In this document: positions 1-6,978 of the stretch, piece after piece
Position numbering within the stretch: the first letter of the stretch is position 1
Layout of the letters: the number at the start of each line of letters is the position of its first letter
Assembly: GCA_030017935.1 (NCBI GenBank)
Contig: JASEGF010000011.1
Location: 11,081 to 18,778, forward strand
DNA length: 7,698 nt
Source: Bacteroidales bacterium
GTDB taxonomy: Bacteria > Bacteroidota > Bacteroidia > Bacteroidales > DTU049
Reading direction: 5' to 3'
Notes under the pieces: generated by a model
Databases searched by the model: none
What the model saw: only the letters and a program-made list of their open reading frames with translations
What the model was told of the DNA's origin: nothing
Program-made: the position numbers and the translations under genes

Positions 1-1445
1 GTAAGGTTAGCATTTACACCAAAGTATAAACCTTGTTCATTACTTACTTTACTGCCCTCCTGCAGTGGTGAAGCATAGAATACAAAATATTTAGGATCAA
101 AATATCTATGCAAAAGAGAAAAGGACAAATTTTTGTCAGTTACAGCCATTATACCATTGATAGTAGCTATACCACCATTAGATGAATAGGCTTCTTCACC
201 AAAAATATTAAAATTTTTCCAAATATAACTATAATCTACAGATGCCACATTCAATTGAGTACCTGTGAATTCAAACATTCTATAAAGTTCATCACGAGAG
301 CCTAAAGGTTTATCTAAAATAGTAGTATAAGCTGTAGCACCTATACGAAGTCTTTTATTTAATGAAATATATTTAAAGTTTGCACCGCCGATGAATTGGT
401 TAATAGCATCTTTTTTGCTATAAGAAGATACAGTGTTGTGTAAGCCAGTCTCTACCAGACTAGAAATTACATAATCTTCATTGTTTAAAGTATCATCTTC
501 TACACTTGCATCTATTTTTTTATAACTGACAAAGCCTAATATTTCAAAACGTTTAGAAATTTTAGCATCAAAAGCTACACCACGAAGAAATCTATTTTCA
601 TCAGCAGAGGTATATTGTCTGATACCATTAGCATTTCTCTTAGTGAAAACAGCATCTGCAGTTTTGCCAAAGCTCATACCAGTCCACATAGTAAGTCCTT
701 GTCCTATTTGCAAATTATAATCTCCTATTGCAATAGCTTTGAATGGCCCGACATTACGCACAAATAAATGTGCTGAATAAAAATCAAATCCTTGCTTTTG
801 AGTACCTTTGAAAAATTCTTCTCCTGGATCTTTCTCTGCTGTAAAGCCGAAACTTATTAAATTATAATATTTGAATTGATACTTGGTGTACAATTTGTAT
901 GGACTACCTAAATATCTACTATTGGGATTTTCTGCTAAAGTAGAGTCATCAATGTCTGAATACCCCTTTTGTTCTTCCAAAGTTCTCATATAGCGAATAA
1001 AAAGTTGCGAGTTTCCATTTTTCATAACCTCAGAAAAGTTGTATTTATGAGATTCTACAACGTCACTTATTTTAACAAAAGGTAAAATCTTATCAATAGT
1101 TTCTAAATCCCAGCTTTCTATAGATTGCAACTCGTATATACTCAAAAGCTTACCATTTTTTTGAATATGATCAAAAAAATTTACAATTTGAATATCTGAG
1201 AGTAGTCCTAAATTACGCAATTCATCTATAGTAGTATTATTGAGGTTAATAGGATGTGTGAGGTAATATTTAAGATTTTCTGTCAATTCGCTAAAATCTC
1301 CTTCTTCTACTCCACTCTCCTCTGCAATATATTCTATATTTTGCTGTATCTCATCTATTTCTTCTGGCTCATCTGTTACTACTTGAGCAGATAGATATGA
1401 AATAGATAAGAGAAAAATGAAAAATGTAAATAATTTTAATTTCAT
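1..1445 (-). CDS. Helix-hairpin-helix plus outer-membrane beta-barrel protein, 3' end off the left edge
   Basis: This open frame runs without a stop from ATG at 1445 to the left edge, giving 481 codons; the C-terminus is outside the window. Residues 1-20 form a signal peptide ending LSA before Q21. An acidic stretch (about 25-57) follows, then a helix-hairpin-helix-like region at about 67-126 with the ComEA-style pattern INLNNTTIDEL, LLSIYEL and a final ILPFVKI. The rest alternates short aromatic/polar strands and looks like an outer-membrane beta-barrel, including GDYNLQIGQGL at 241-251 followed by W254, a pattern I associate with Bacteroidota proteins annotated only as helix-hairpin-helix domain proteins. 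The start lies 2 bp after the stop of the upstream barrel gene, so the two are probably co-translated. HHH modules usually bind DNA without sequence specificity, but here the module would sit in the periplasm. Function is unknown; a role in DNA uptake or protein contact is only a guess. Confidence 0.85.
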   Translation of the reverse strand, partial: MKLKLFTFFIFLLSISYLSAQVVTDEPEEIDEIQQNIEYIAEESGVEEGDFSELTENLKYYLTHPINLNNTTIDELRNLGLLSDIQIVNFFDHIQKNGKLLSIYELQSIESWDLETIDKILPFVKISDVVESHKYNFSEVMKNGNSQLFIRYMRTLEEQKGYSDIDDSTLAENPNSRYLGSPYKLYTKYQFKYYNLISFGFTAEKDPGEEFFKGTQKQGFDFYSAHLFVRNVGPFKAIAIGDYNLQIGQGLTMWTGMSFGKTADAVFTKRNANGIRQYTSADENRFLRGVAFDAKISKRFEILGFVSYKKIDASVEDDTLNNEDYVISSLVETGLHNTVSSYSKKDAINQFIGGANFKYISLNKRLRIGATAYTTILDKPLGSRDELYRMFEFTGTQLNVASVDYSYIWKNFNIFGEEAYSSNGGIATINGIMAVTDKNLSFSLLHRYFDPKYFVFYASPLQEGSKVSNEQGLYFGVNANL

Positions 1446-1447
1446 TA

Positions 1448-2299
1448 CTAATAAATTATATTAGGTTGCTGACGTTCTTTTTTAAATGAATAACTCATAG
1501 AAATTGCAGGAGAAAAGCCAAGTGTCTGATGCCAGGAACTAGACACATCTATAATAAAGTTTTTAATTCTATAGCCTACACCAAAGCTCACTCGTGATGG
1601 TGTAGTTTGAAAACCACCTCTCACATATAATTTGTCATTAAAAGAAAAATTAGTACCAAATCTAACAGATGCTTTTTTATCACTTTCTTTCACTATATCG
1701 ACCATTAACGATGATTGTTTAGCTATCTGATACATAAAACCTAATGAACCTACTATAGGCAATCTATCATATCCATAAGTGCCAAGTTTAGAGTGATTTA
1801 AATTAGAAACTACTGTACCGAAATATAAATTATCAATAATTTTAACTTGCAAACCAGCATCGAATCCAATAGTACCAATACCACTATATTCAGGTTGATC
1901 AGATGTAAGTAAGAAATATTTAATTGTCAGACCAGCAGCTACTCTATCTGCAAAAACTCTGGAATATCCTACAGAAAAAGTATTATACAATAGAGAACTA
2001 GCACCAAATTGAGAAATATGAGCTGATACAGTGCCAGACTCACCATTTAATACATGTGCATATGCTATATCTCTATAACCAAGCTCTTTCAAAATATATT
2101 TATTATAATAGTTAATTCCCAATTGATGATCATTTAACCATCCTAATGCAGCAGGGTTCATCATTCCAGACCAAAAGCCAGGAACAGCCGAAGCACTATT
2201 ACCATAACCTACAGTAGATGCACTCTCATAGCTAAATTGCGCTGATAATGTATTAAGTGATAAAATTATTACAAATGAAAATAATAAAATTTTTCTCAT
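1448..2299 (-). CDS. PorV/PorQ-like outer-membrane beta-barrel protein
   Basis: The 283-residue product begins with a signal peptide (1-20, ending TLSA before Q21). It continues with an NPAALGW motif (about residues 48-54), which resembles the NPA segment of FadL/PorV/PorQ-type barrels. The remainder is a run of amphipathic strands with repeated aromatic-Gly patterns (for example FSVGYSRVF, GLTIKYFLL, VSFGVGYRI), ending near residue 273 in SYSF, as expected for a C-terminal barrel strand. PorV and PorQ belong to the Bacteroidota type IX secretion system, but many family members have no known role, and I do not see enough to call this PorQ itself. It starts 6 bp after the purE stop and ends 2 bp before the HHH/barrel gene, so the three form one unit. 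There is no Shine-Dalgarno sequence; the spacer is A/T only except one C. Barrel fold: fairly sure. Family: likely. Secretion role: unproven. Confidence 0.75.
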   Translation of the reverse strand: MRKILLFSFVIILSLNTLSAQFSYESASTVGYGNSASAVPGFWSGMMNPAALGWLNDHQLGINYYNKYILKELGYRDIAYAHVLNGESGTVSAHISQFGASSLLYNTFSVGYSRVFADRVAAGLTIKYFLLTSDQPEYSGIGTIGFDAGLQVKIIDNLYFGTVVSNLNHSKLGTYGYDRLPIVGSLGFMYQIAKQSSLMVDIVKESDKKASVRFGTNFSFNDKLYVRGGFQTTPSRVSFGVGYRIKNFIIDVSSSWHQTLGFSPAISMSYSFKKERQQPNIIY

Positions 2300-2305
2300 A
2301 AATGA

Positions 2306-2791
2306 TTATTTATTTAATTTTTTTTCTAATTCTTGTTGGTCTTTAACGATTTTTTCTTTCAGTTTATTCTTGAAGTCTATGAGTTTTTTCTTAAGAACAT
2401 CATCACTAGTAGCTAATATTTCTATAGCTAGCAAAGCTGCATTCTGAGCAGCATTAATCCCTACTGTAGCTACAGGAATACCTGATGGCATTTGTACTAT
2501 AGACAGTAGAGAATCTAAACCTTGTAAACTAGCATTAATCGGAATACCTATAACCGGTACAATTGTATTAGCAGCTACTACACCAGGTAGATGAGCAGAC
2601 ATACCAGCAGCAGCTATGAAAACCTTAGTGCCTTTTTCTGTAGCTTCTTTTACATATTTGGCAGTCTCATCAGGTGTCCTGTGTGCCGACAATATTTGTA
2701 CATCATATTCGATGTCAAAATCAGTTAATGTATCAATAGCTTTTTTTATGATATCAAAATCTGAAAAGCTTCCCATTATTATCGAAATCAT
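2306..2791 (-). CDS. purE: N5-carboxyaminoimidazole ribonucleotide mutase (PurE, class I)
   Basis: Cytosolic purine-biosynthesis enzyme. Class I PurE moves the carboxyl group of N5-CAIR to C4, giving CAIR, after PurK has made N5-CAIR. From ATG at 2791 the protein has 161 residues, close to the usual length. Visible signatures are the phosphate-binding loop GSFSD (7-11), SAHRTP (35-40, with the conserved His at 37), AHLPG (66-70) and GLDSLLSIVQMP (91-102). After about residue 130 comes a Lys/Glu-rich helical tail. The frame extends 7 codons upstream to a TTG at 2812, but that TTG overlaps a -7 promoter element, and family members begin just before the IIMGS strand, so I chose ATG 2791. It is the first gene of a unit followed 6 bp later by two envelope genes. 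No purK is in the window. Function is nearly certain; the start is likely. Confidence 0.95.
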   Translation of the reverse strand: MISIIMGSFSDFDIIKKAIDTLTDFDIEYDVQILSAHRTPDETAKYVKEATEKGTKVFIAAAGMSAHLPGVVAANTIVPVIGIPINASLQGLDSLLSIVQMPSGIPVATVGINAAQNAALLAIEILATSDDVLKKKLIDFKNKLKEKIVKDQQELEKKLNK

Positions 2792-2809
2792 ATTTATTAT
2801 ATTTATAAG

Positions 2810-2817
2810 CAAATGTA
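2810..2817 (-). promoter_or_regulatory. -7 promoter element of the purE unit
   Basis: Read on the minus strand this is TACATTTG, an exact match to the Bacteroidota -7 consensus TAnnTTTG. It ends 18 bp before the purE ATG (2791), so transcription should begin around 2803-2806 and leave a very short leader. A -33 TTTG at the right distance is missing; only a T-rich stretch lies upstream. It falls between the terminator of the neighbouring operon and purE, as a promoter should. The match is short and the region AT-rich, so chance cannot be excluded. Confidence 0.6.
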
Positions 2818-2842
2818 TATAAAAATTTTAATATGAAAAAAA

Positions 2843-2876
2843 TAAAAAAGAACATTCAAATAAATGTTCTTTTTTA
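2843..2876. terminator. Bidirectional intrinsic terminator between the decarboxylase operon and purE
   Basis: A perfect inverted repeat: arms AAAAAAGAACATT (2844-2856) and AATGTTCTTTTTT (2863-2875), a 6-nt loop, and one more T-A pair outside. The GAACATT/AATGTTC core is flanked by A and T tracts, so either strand's transcript would give a hairpin followed by a U run. It lies 25 bp beyond the stop of the membrane-subunit gene (2901) and upstream of the purE promoter, so it should end the decarboxylase operon. Nothing convergent needs it on the plus strand. Confidence 0.85.
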
Positions 2877-2900
2877 AATGATAAAATAATTATTTAAAAA

Positions 2901-4055
2901 TTAAGCTAAAAAGCTTAGCAAAAGACCAGCAGCGACAGCACTACCTATCACACCAGCTACATTAGAGCCCATAGCATGCATCAAAAGATGGTTAGAAGGA
3001 TCATACTCTAATCCTACCATTTCAGATACTCTAGCAGCATCTGGCACAGCAGATACACCTGCATTACCTATTAAAGGATTTATTTTATTTTCTGGTTTTT
3101 TAATGAATAAATTCATAATTTTAACGCCAAGAACACCACCAAAAGTAGCTATCATAAATGATGCAGCACCCAGAGCAAAAATACCTAATGATTTAACTGT
3201 CAGAAATGTAGAAGCCTGAGTAGAAGCTCCCACAGTCAAGCCAATCAAAATAGTAACAATATCTAGCATAGGGCCACTAGCAGTTTCGGCTAATCTACGT
3301 GTAACTCCACTTTCACGAAGTAAATTTCCAAAAAACAACATCCCTAATAAAGGCAAACCTGAAGGAACTATTAAAGTTGTGAGTAAAATTCCCAAAATAG
3401 GGAATAATATTTTTTCTCTCTTAGAAATGGCGCGTGGTGGTTTCATACGTATTAATCTTTCTTTTTTAGTAGTCATAGCACGCATAATGGGTGGCTGAAT
3501 CACAGGAACAAGTGCCATATAACTATATGCTGAGATAGCTATAGCTCCTATTAAGTGTGGAGCCAATCTAGAGCTTAAAAATATAGCTGTAGGTCCATCT
3601 GCCCCACCTATGATACCTATAGCACCAGCCTCTGTGGGAGCATATCCGAATAAAAGAGCTAACATTAATGCACCAAAAATACCTATTTGTGCAGCAGCAC
3701 CAATAATGAATAATTTTGGATTAGACAGTAATGCACTGAAATCTGTCATTGCTCCAATACCTAGAAAAATTAATGGAGGATAAATACCTTTTATTACACC
3801 AAAATATAAATAGTTTAAAACACTACCTTCTTCGTATATTCCTATTTGCAAGCCAGGAACTGATACTATATTGCCTAGAATGATACCAAAACCAATAGGT
3901 ACAAGTAAATAAGGCTCATATTCTTTAATAATTGCTAAAGCAATGAAAATAAGTCCTATAATTATCATTATTAGATTACCCCAGCTCATATTAGCAAAAG
4001 CAGTATATTCTAAAAATTTCTTTAAATTATCTACGACGAAATCTAAAAAATTCAT
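2901..4055 (-). CDS. mmdB: Na+-translocating methylmalonyl-CoA decarboxylase, membrane beta subunit (OadB/MmdB family)
   Basis: Integral membrane subunit that decarboxylates carboxybiotin and couples this to Na+ export. The 384-residue protein is highly hydrophobic, with several membrane spans between about 25 and 383, and matches the OadB/GcdB/MmdB family in length. Conserved family motifs are present: GGADGPTAIF (150-159; D153), SYSYMALVPVIQPP (Y179), NPLIGNAGVSAVPDAAR (326-342) and the C-terminal MGSNVAGVIGSAVAAG (362-377). By motif alignment from memory, D153, Y179, N326, G330, S335 and R342 correspond to residues implicated in Na+ or carboxybiotin handling in Klebsiella OadB (D203, Y229, N373, G377, S382, R389), so the pump looks intact. 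It is the last gene of the operon, 3 bp after the biotin-carrier stop, with a strong Shine-Dalgarno overlapping that gene's end. Substrate class comes from the operon, since the subunit alone cannot separate oxaloacetate, glutaconyl-CoA and methylmalonyl-CoA systems. Confidence 0.95.
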   Translation of the reverse strand: MNFLDFVVDNLKKFLEYTAFANMSWGNLIMIIIGLIFIALAIIKEYEPYLLVPIGFGIILGNIVSVPGLQIGIYEEGSVLNYLYFGVIKGIYPPLIFLGIGAMTDFSALLSNPKLFIIGAAAQIGIFGALMLALLFGYAPTEAGAIGIIGGADGPTAIFLSSRLAPHLIGAIAISAYSYMALVPVIQPPIMRAMTTKKERLIRMKPPRAISKREKILFPILGILLTTLIVPSGLPLLGMLFFGNLLRESGVTRRLAETASGPMLDIVTILIGLTVGASTQASTFLTVKSLGIFALGAASFMIATFGGVLGVKIMNLFIKKPENKINPLIGNAGVSAVPDAARVSEMVGLEYDPSNHLLMHAMGSNVAGVIGSAVAAGLLLSFLA

Positions 4056-4058
4056 ATT

Positions 4059-4487
4059 TTACCCTCCTATTTCTACTAAAGTTTGACCTTCACTAATAGT
4101 ATCACCTTTATGCACAAGAATTCGTTTTACTATTCCAGGACCATCAGCTTTGATTTCATTTTCCATTTTCATAGCTTCGATAATCACAAGATTTTGTCCT
4201 CGTTGAACAGTATCGCCCTCTTTTACTAATACATTTAATACTACACCAGGTAAAGGAGAATTAATTGGTCTAGTAGCTACATTAGTTGTTTGCTCTGGTA
4301 TAGTTTCTTTAACAGCTTTATTCACAACAGTAGATACCAAAGTTGGGGTTTTAGGTATTTCTATATCTTTTGATAATTCCACATTGTAGAAAGTACCATT
4401 TACATTTACTTCAATTTGATTACCATCAATATTTCCTATTTCTACACTATACTTATTTCCATTAATTGTTAGGTCTATTTTTTTCAT
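4059..4487 (-). CDS. mmdC: Biotin carboxyl carrier protein of the decarboxylase (gamma subunit)
   Basis: Carries the carboxyl group on biotin from the carboxyltransferase subunit to the membrane subunit. The protein has 142 residues. An N-terminal beta-rich part (1-45, beginning MKKIDLTINGNKYSVEI) is followed by a Thr/Val/Pro-containing linker (about 46-73), shorter than the long Ala/Pro linkers of many carriers, and then a full biotinyl domain (75-142). The biotin attachment motif EAMKMEN (104-110) is intact, with K107 the expected biotinylated lysine, and P78/P80/G81 mark the usual start of the domain. The start codon lies inside the end of the upstream LTD/OadG gene, overlapping it by 26 nt, which suggests translational coupling. 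The membrane subunit follows after 3 bp. Subunit letters differ between organisms; I use mmdC for the biotin carrier. Confidence 0.95.
   Translation of the reverse strand: MKKIDLTINGNKYSVEIGNIDGNQIEVNVNGTFYNVELSKDIEIPKTPTLVSTVVNKAVKETIPEQTTNVATRPINSPLPGVVLNVLVKEGDTVQRGQNLVIIEAMKMENEIKADGPGIVKRILVHKGDTISEGQTLVEIGG
4062..4068 (-). promoter_or_regulatory. Strong Shine-Dalgarno for the membrane subunit gene
   Basis: On the minus strand this reads AGGAGGG, 6 nt before the ATG at 4055. It is the only clear Shine-Dalgarno ahead of a complete gene in this window; the other starts are preceded by A/T-rich sequence, as is common in Bacteroidota. It also encodes part of the last codons (Ile-Gly-Gly) of the biotin carrier, so coding constraint could partly explain it. 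Confidence 0.7.
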
Positions 4488-5394
4488 AAATTATTTTTTT
4501 AGGTAAATGAATTTTTTGTGGGGTTGGTGTTAAATTATAGAGTTTAGAGCTCCAAGGTGAATATGGTTTAGGAACTTTTTTTAGTGTAATAATTCCATTC
4601 TCATAATCATGCATACTTAATAGATATAAGTGAAGGGCAGTAGCCATAGCAGCTAATACTTCGCTACTAATTTCTTCTTCATTGTGAATAATTTCAGTTT
4701 TGAAGTCTTCCCCTTCTTTTTTGATTTCTACTCTTTTAGTTTTTACTATTGGTCTTTTAATTTTTAATATGTAGTAAAAAATTAAATATAGAAATATCAA
4801 TATAATAATTACAATAGAAAAACAGATTATAGATATACCGATACCATATGGATCTAATCTTTTTACAATTTCATTTGGCGATTCATAAACTTTTATATCA
4901 TTAGATAGTAATGGTGTACTAATATCTGTATTTTCCCAATTGCCATATCCATCAATAGTTCGTCTAAAAAACTCTCCTTCTTTTATTAATTTAGGATCAT
5001 AAATCAAAGAATCTACTATAGTTCTTCCATCAGATAATACTAAAGCTAAATATCCAGTTTCAGTAGATAAAGTTGCTACAGTAGGGTGAAAATGTTTAGT
5101 GGTATCTAAATAAATAATTAGAAAACCATTAGCAGACAATTTCAATGCATCACTTTTAGGTAGTTGATGTTTTGTTAGATTATTTCTATCATCAGTGAGA
5201 TATATTGTACCGATATTTAAGGAAACTCGAGAAGTATTATAAAGCTCTATCCACGGACTTTTATTACCTAAAGGATTTATTAAATCGCCATTATAATTAG
5301 GAGAGAACTCATTAATTCTAATATCATCCATTGTTTGTGAAAAAATAGTAACTCCAAATAATAAAAGTGTAATAAATAAAATTATTTTTTTCAT
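4462..5394 (-). CDS. OadG-family small membrane subunit with an N-terminal lamin-tail domain
   Basis: Likely the small membrane-anchoring subunit that holds the decarboxylase together. The 310-residue product has a signal peptide (1-19, then Q20), a lamin-tail domain at about 23-155 (INEF at 27-30, SPWIELYN at 46-53, YLTDDRNN at 65-72, LSDGRTIVDSL at 120-130), a linker, one membrane span (185-210), basic residues just after it (211-225), and a cytosolic part. The cytosolic part contains a helix rich in Ala/Leu (243-261) and a final SPWSSKLYNL segment (279-288), which resembles OadG/MmdD tails. Topology is N-terminus periplasmic, C-terminus cytosolic, as for OadG. Ordinary OadG proteins are about 80-120 residues, so roughly 170 residues are added outside the membrane. 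I recall similar proteins in Bacteroides operons of this type, so the fusion is probably phylum-wide. It starts 10 bp after the carboxyltransferase stop. The lamin-tail role is unknown. Confidence 0.85.
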   Translation of the reverse strand: MKKIILFITLLLFGVTIFSQTMDDIRINEFSPNYNGDLINPLGNKSPWIELYNTSRVSLNIGTIYLTDDRNNLTKHQLPKSDALKLSANGFLIIYLDTTKHFHPTVATLSTETGYLALVLSDGRTIVDSLIYDPKLIKEGEFFRRTIDGYGNWENTDISTPLLSNDIKVYESPNEIVKRLDPYGIGISIICFSIVIIILIFLYLIFYYILKIKRPIVKTKRVEIKKEGEDFKTEIIHNEEEISSEVLAAMATALHLYLLSMHDYENGIITLKKVPKPYSPWSSKLYNLTPTPQKIHLPKKIIYEKNRPNN

Positions 5395-5404
5395 AATAAC
5401 ACAA

Positions 5405-6964
5405 TTATAAAGGACAATTAGAATGTTTTTTAGGTGGTAAATTTTGTTTTTTAGTAGATAAAGACATTAGAGATCGGATAATTCTATATCTTGTATTTCT
5501 AGGCTCAATGATATCATCTATATATCCATATCTAGCAGCTTCGAAAGGAGAGCAGAATTTTTCAGTATATTCGTTGATTTTATTTTCTATATATTTTTTT
5601 CTTTCCTCTTCATCCTCGATAGCTAAAATATTTTTCCTTTCGAGGATTTCTATTGCACCGCTAGCTCCCATTACAGCTATTTCAGCTGTAGGCCAAGCAT
5701 AGTTAATGTCTGCTCTTAATTGTTTACAACCCATAACGTCATGAGCACCACCATAAGATTTCCTAAGAGTAACAGTAATTTTAGGTACAGTAGCTTCACC
5801 ATAAGCGAAAAGTAATTTAGCTCCATGAACGATTATACCACCATATTCTTGTGTAGTACCTGGCATAAATCCTGGCACATCTACTAAAGTAATAATAGGA
5901 ATATTAAAAGCATCACAAAATCTCACAAATCTTGCTCCTTTACGAGATGCATTAATATCTAAAACACCAGCTAAATAATTAGGTTGATTGGCAACTATCC
6001 CCACACTCATGCCACCCATTCTAGCAAAACCAACGACAATATTTTGAGCATATTGACCATGTACCTCTAGAAATTCTCCATTATCCACTATTCTCGTTAT
6101 CACTTCTTTGACATCATATGGTTTATTTGGATTATCTGGAATAATGAAATTCAGATAATCATCCATTCTATCTATTGGATCATTAGTATCTACAAATGGA
6201 GGATCTTCTAAATTATTAGAAGGTAAATAGCTAAATAATTTACGAATAAGTAAAAGTCCTTCTTCTTCAGTATTAGCTATGAAATGAGCAACACCTGATT
6301 TGGAACTATGTACCTCTGGGCCACCTAATTCGTCATCAGTTACTACTTCACCTGTAACAGTTTTTACAACTTTAGGACCAGTAACGAACATATAGCTATT
6401 CTGCTTAGACATAATAATAAAATCAGTCAGAGCAGGAGAATATACAGCACCACCAGCACAAGGACCAAAGACAGCACTTATTTGAGGTATCACTCCTGAC
6501 GACAAAATATTCCTTTCAAAAATATCCGCATATCCAGCTAAACTACGTACACCCTCTTGGATACGTGCTCCACCAGAATCATTAATACCTATTACTGGGG
6601 CTCCATTTTCCATAGCTAAATCCATGATTTTGCAAATTTTTGCCGCGTATGATTCAGACAATGATCCACCAAAGACTGTAAAATCTTGCGAAAAAACATA
6701 CACTAGCCTGCCATCAATAGTACCGTAACCTGTTACTACACCGTCACCATAATATTGTTCTTTGTCTAGACCAAAATCTGTACAACGATGGGTTACAAAC
6801 ATATCAAACTCTTCAAAAGAGCCCTCATCTAATAAAATGTTAATTCTTTCGTGTGCTGTCAATTTACCCTTGGAATGTTGCGATTCTATTCGCTTTTGAC
6901 CACCGCCTAATAAAGCTTGCTTACGCTTTTCTAATAATTGTTCTATTTTTTTTTCTATTGACAT
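5405..6964 (-). CDS. mmdA: Methylmalonyl-CoA decarboxylase carboxyltransferase (alpha) subunit
   Basis: Cytosolic carboxyltransferase of the crotonase-like acyl-CoA carboxylase beta family. It transfers the carboxyl group of (S)-methylmalonyl-CoA to biotin on the carrier and leaves propionyl-CoA. At 519 residues it has the normal length. Both halves of the active site are visible: NDSGGARIQEGV (128-139), whose Gly-Gly-Ala forms the first oxyanion hole, and PGFMPGTTQEYGGIIVHGAKLL (364-385) followed by SYGGAHDVM (403-411) in the second half. AWPTAEIAVMGASGA (423-437) is also typical. The C-terminus ends PPKKHSNCPL, like the PKKHxNxPL ends of Bacteroidota homologues. The same family includes propionyl-CoA carboxylase beta; I prefer decarboxylase because the operon supplies a biotin carrier and Na+ pump but no biotin carboxylase. 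It starts 14 bp after the epimerase stop, without a Shine-Dalgarno. Confidence 0.95.
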   Translation of the reverse strand: MSIEKKIEQLLEKRKQALLGGGQKRIESQHSKGKLTAHERINILLDEGSFEEFDMFVTHRCTDFGLDKEQYYGDGVVTGYGTIDGRLVYVFSQDFTVFGGSLSESYAAKICKIMDLAMENGAPVIGINDSGGARIQEGVRSLAGYADIFERNILSSGVIPQISAVFGPCAGGAVYSPALTDFIIMSKQNSYMFVTGPKVVKTVTGEVVTDDELGGPEVHSSKSGVAHFIANTEEEGLLLIRKLFSYLPSNNLEDPPFVDTNDPIDRMDDYLNFIIPDNPNKPYDVKEVITRIVDNGEFLEVHGQYAQNIVVGFARMGGMSVGIVANQPNYLAGVLDINASRKGARFVRFCDAFNIPIITLVDVPGFMPGTTQEYGGIIVHGAKLLFAYGEATVPKITVTLRKSYGGAHDVMGCKQLRADINYAWPTAEIAVMGASGAIEILERKNILAIEDEEERKKYIENKINEYTEKFCSPFEAARYGYIDDIIEPRNTRYRIIRSLMSLSTKKQNLPPKKHSNCPL

Positions 6965-6978
6965 GAATATTGATTATT

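Noticed and set aside
1448..2299. Naming the barrel protein PorQ of the type IX secretion system
   Set aside because: The NPA motif and barrel pattern fit the wider PorV/PorQ/FadL group, but I see no PorQ-specific feature and no other type IX gene nearby.
2616..2822. Plus-strand open frame of 68 codons opposite purE
   Set aside because: It lies antisense to the conserved purE coding region, has no recognisable domain or promoter, and is best explained as a shadow frame.
5508..5702. Plus-strand open frame of 64 codons opposite the carboxyltransferase gene
   Set aside because: It is antisense to the conserved C-terminal part of mmdA; its Ser/Ile/Phe-rich product is what reverse reading of that gene would give.
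5405..6964. Propionyl-CoA carboxylase beta subunit as the name for the carboxyltransferase
   Set aside because: The family is the same, but the operon has a Na+-pump membrane subunit and an OadG-like anchor and no biotin carboxylase, so decarboxylase fits better. The reverse reaction cannot be excluded from sequence alone.
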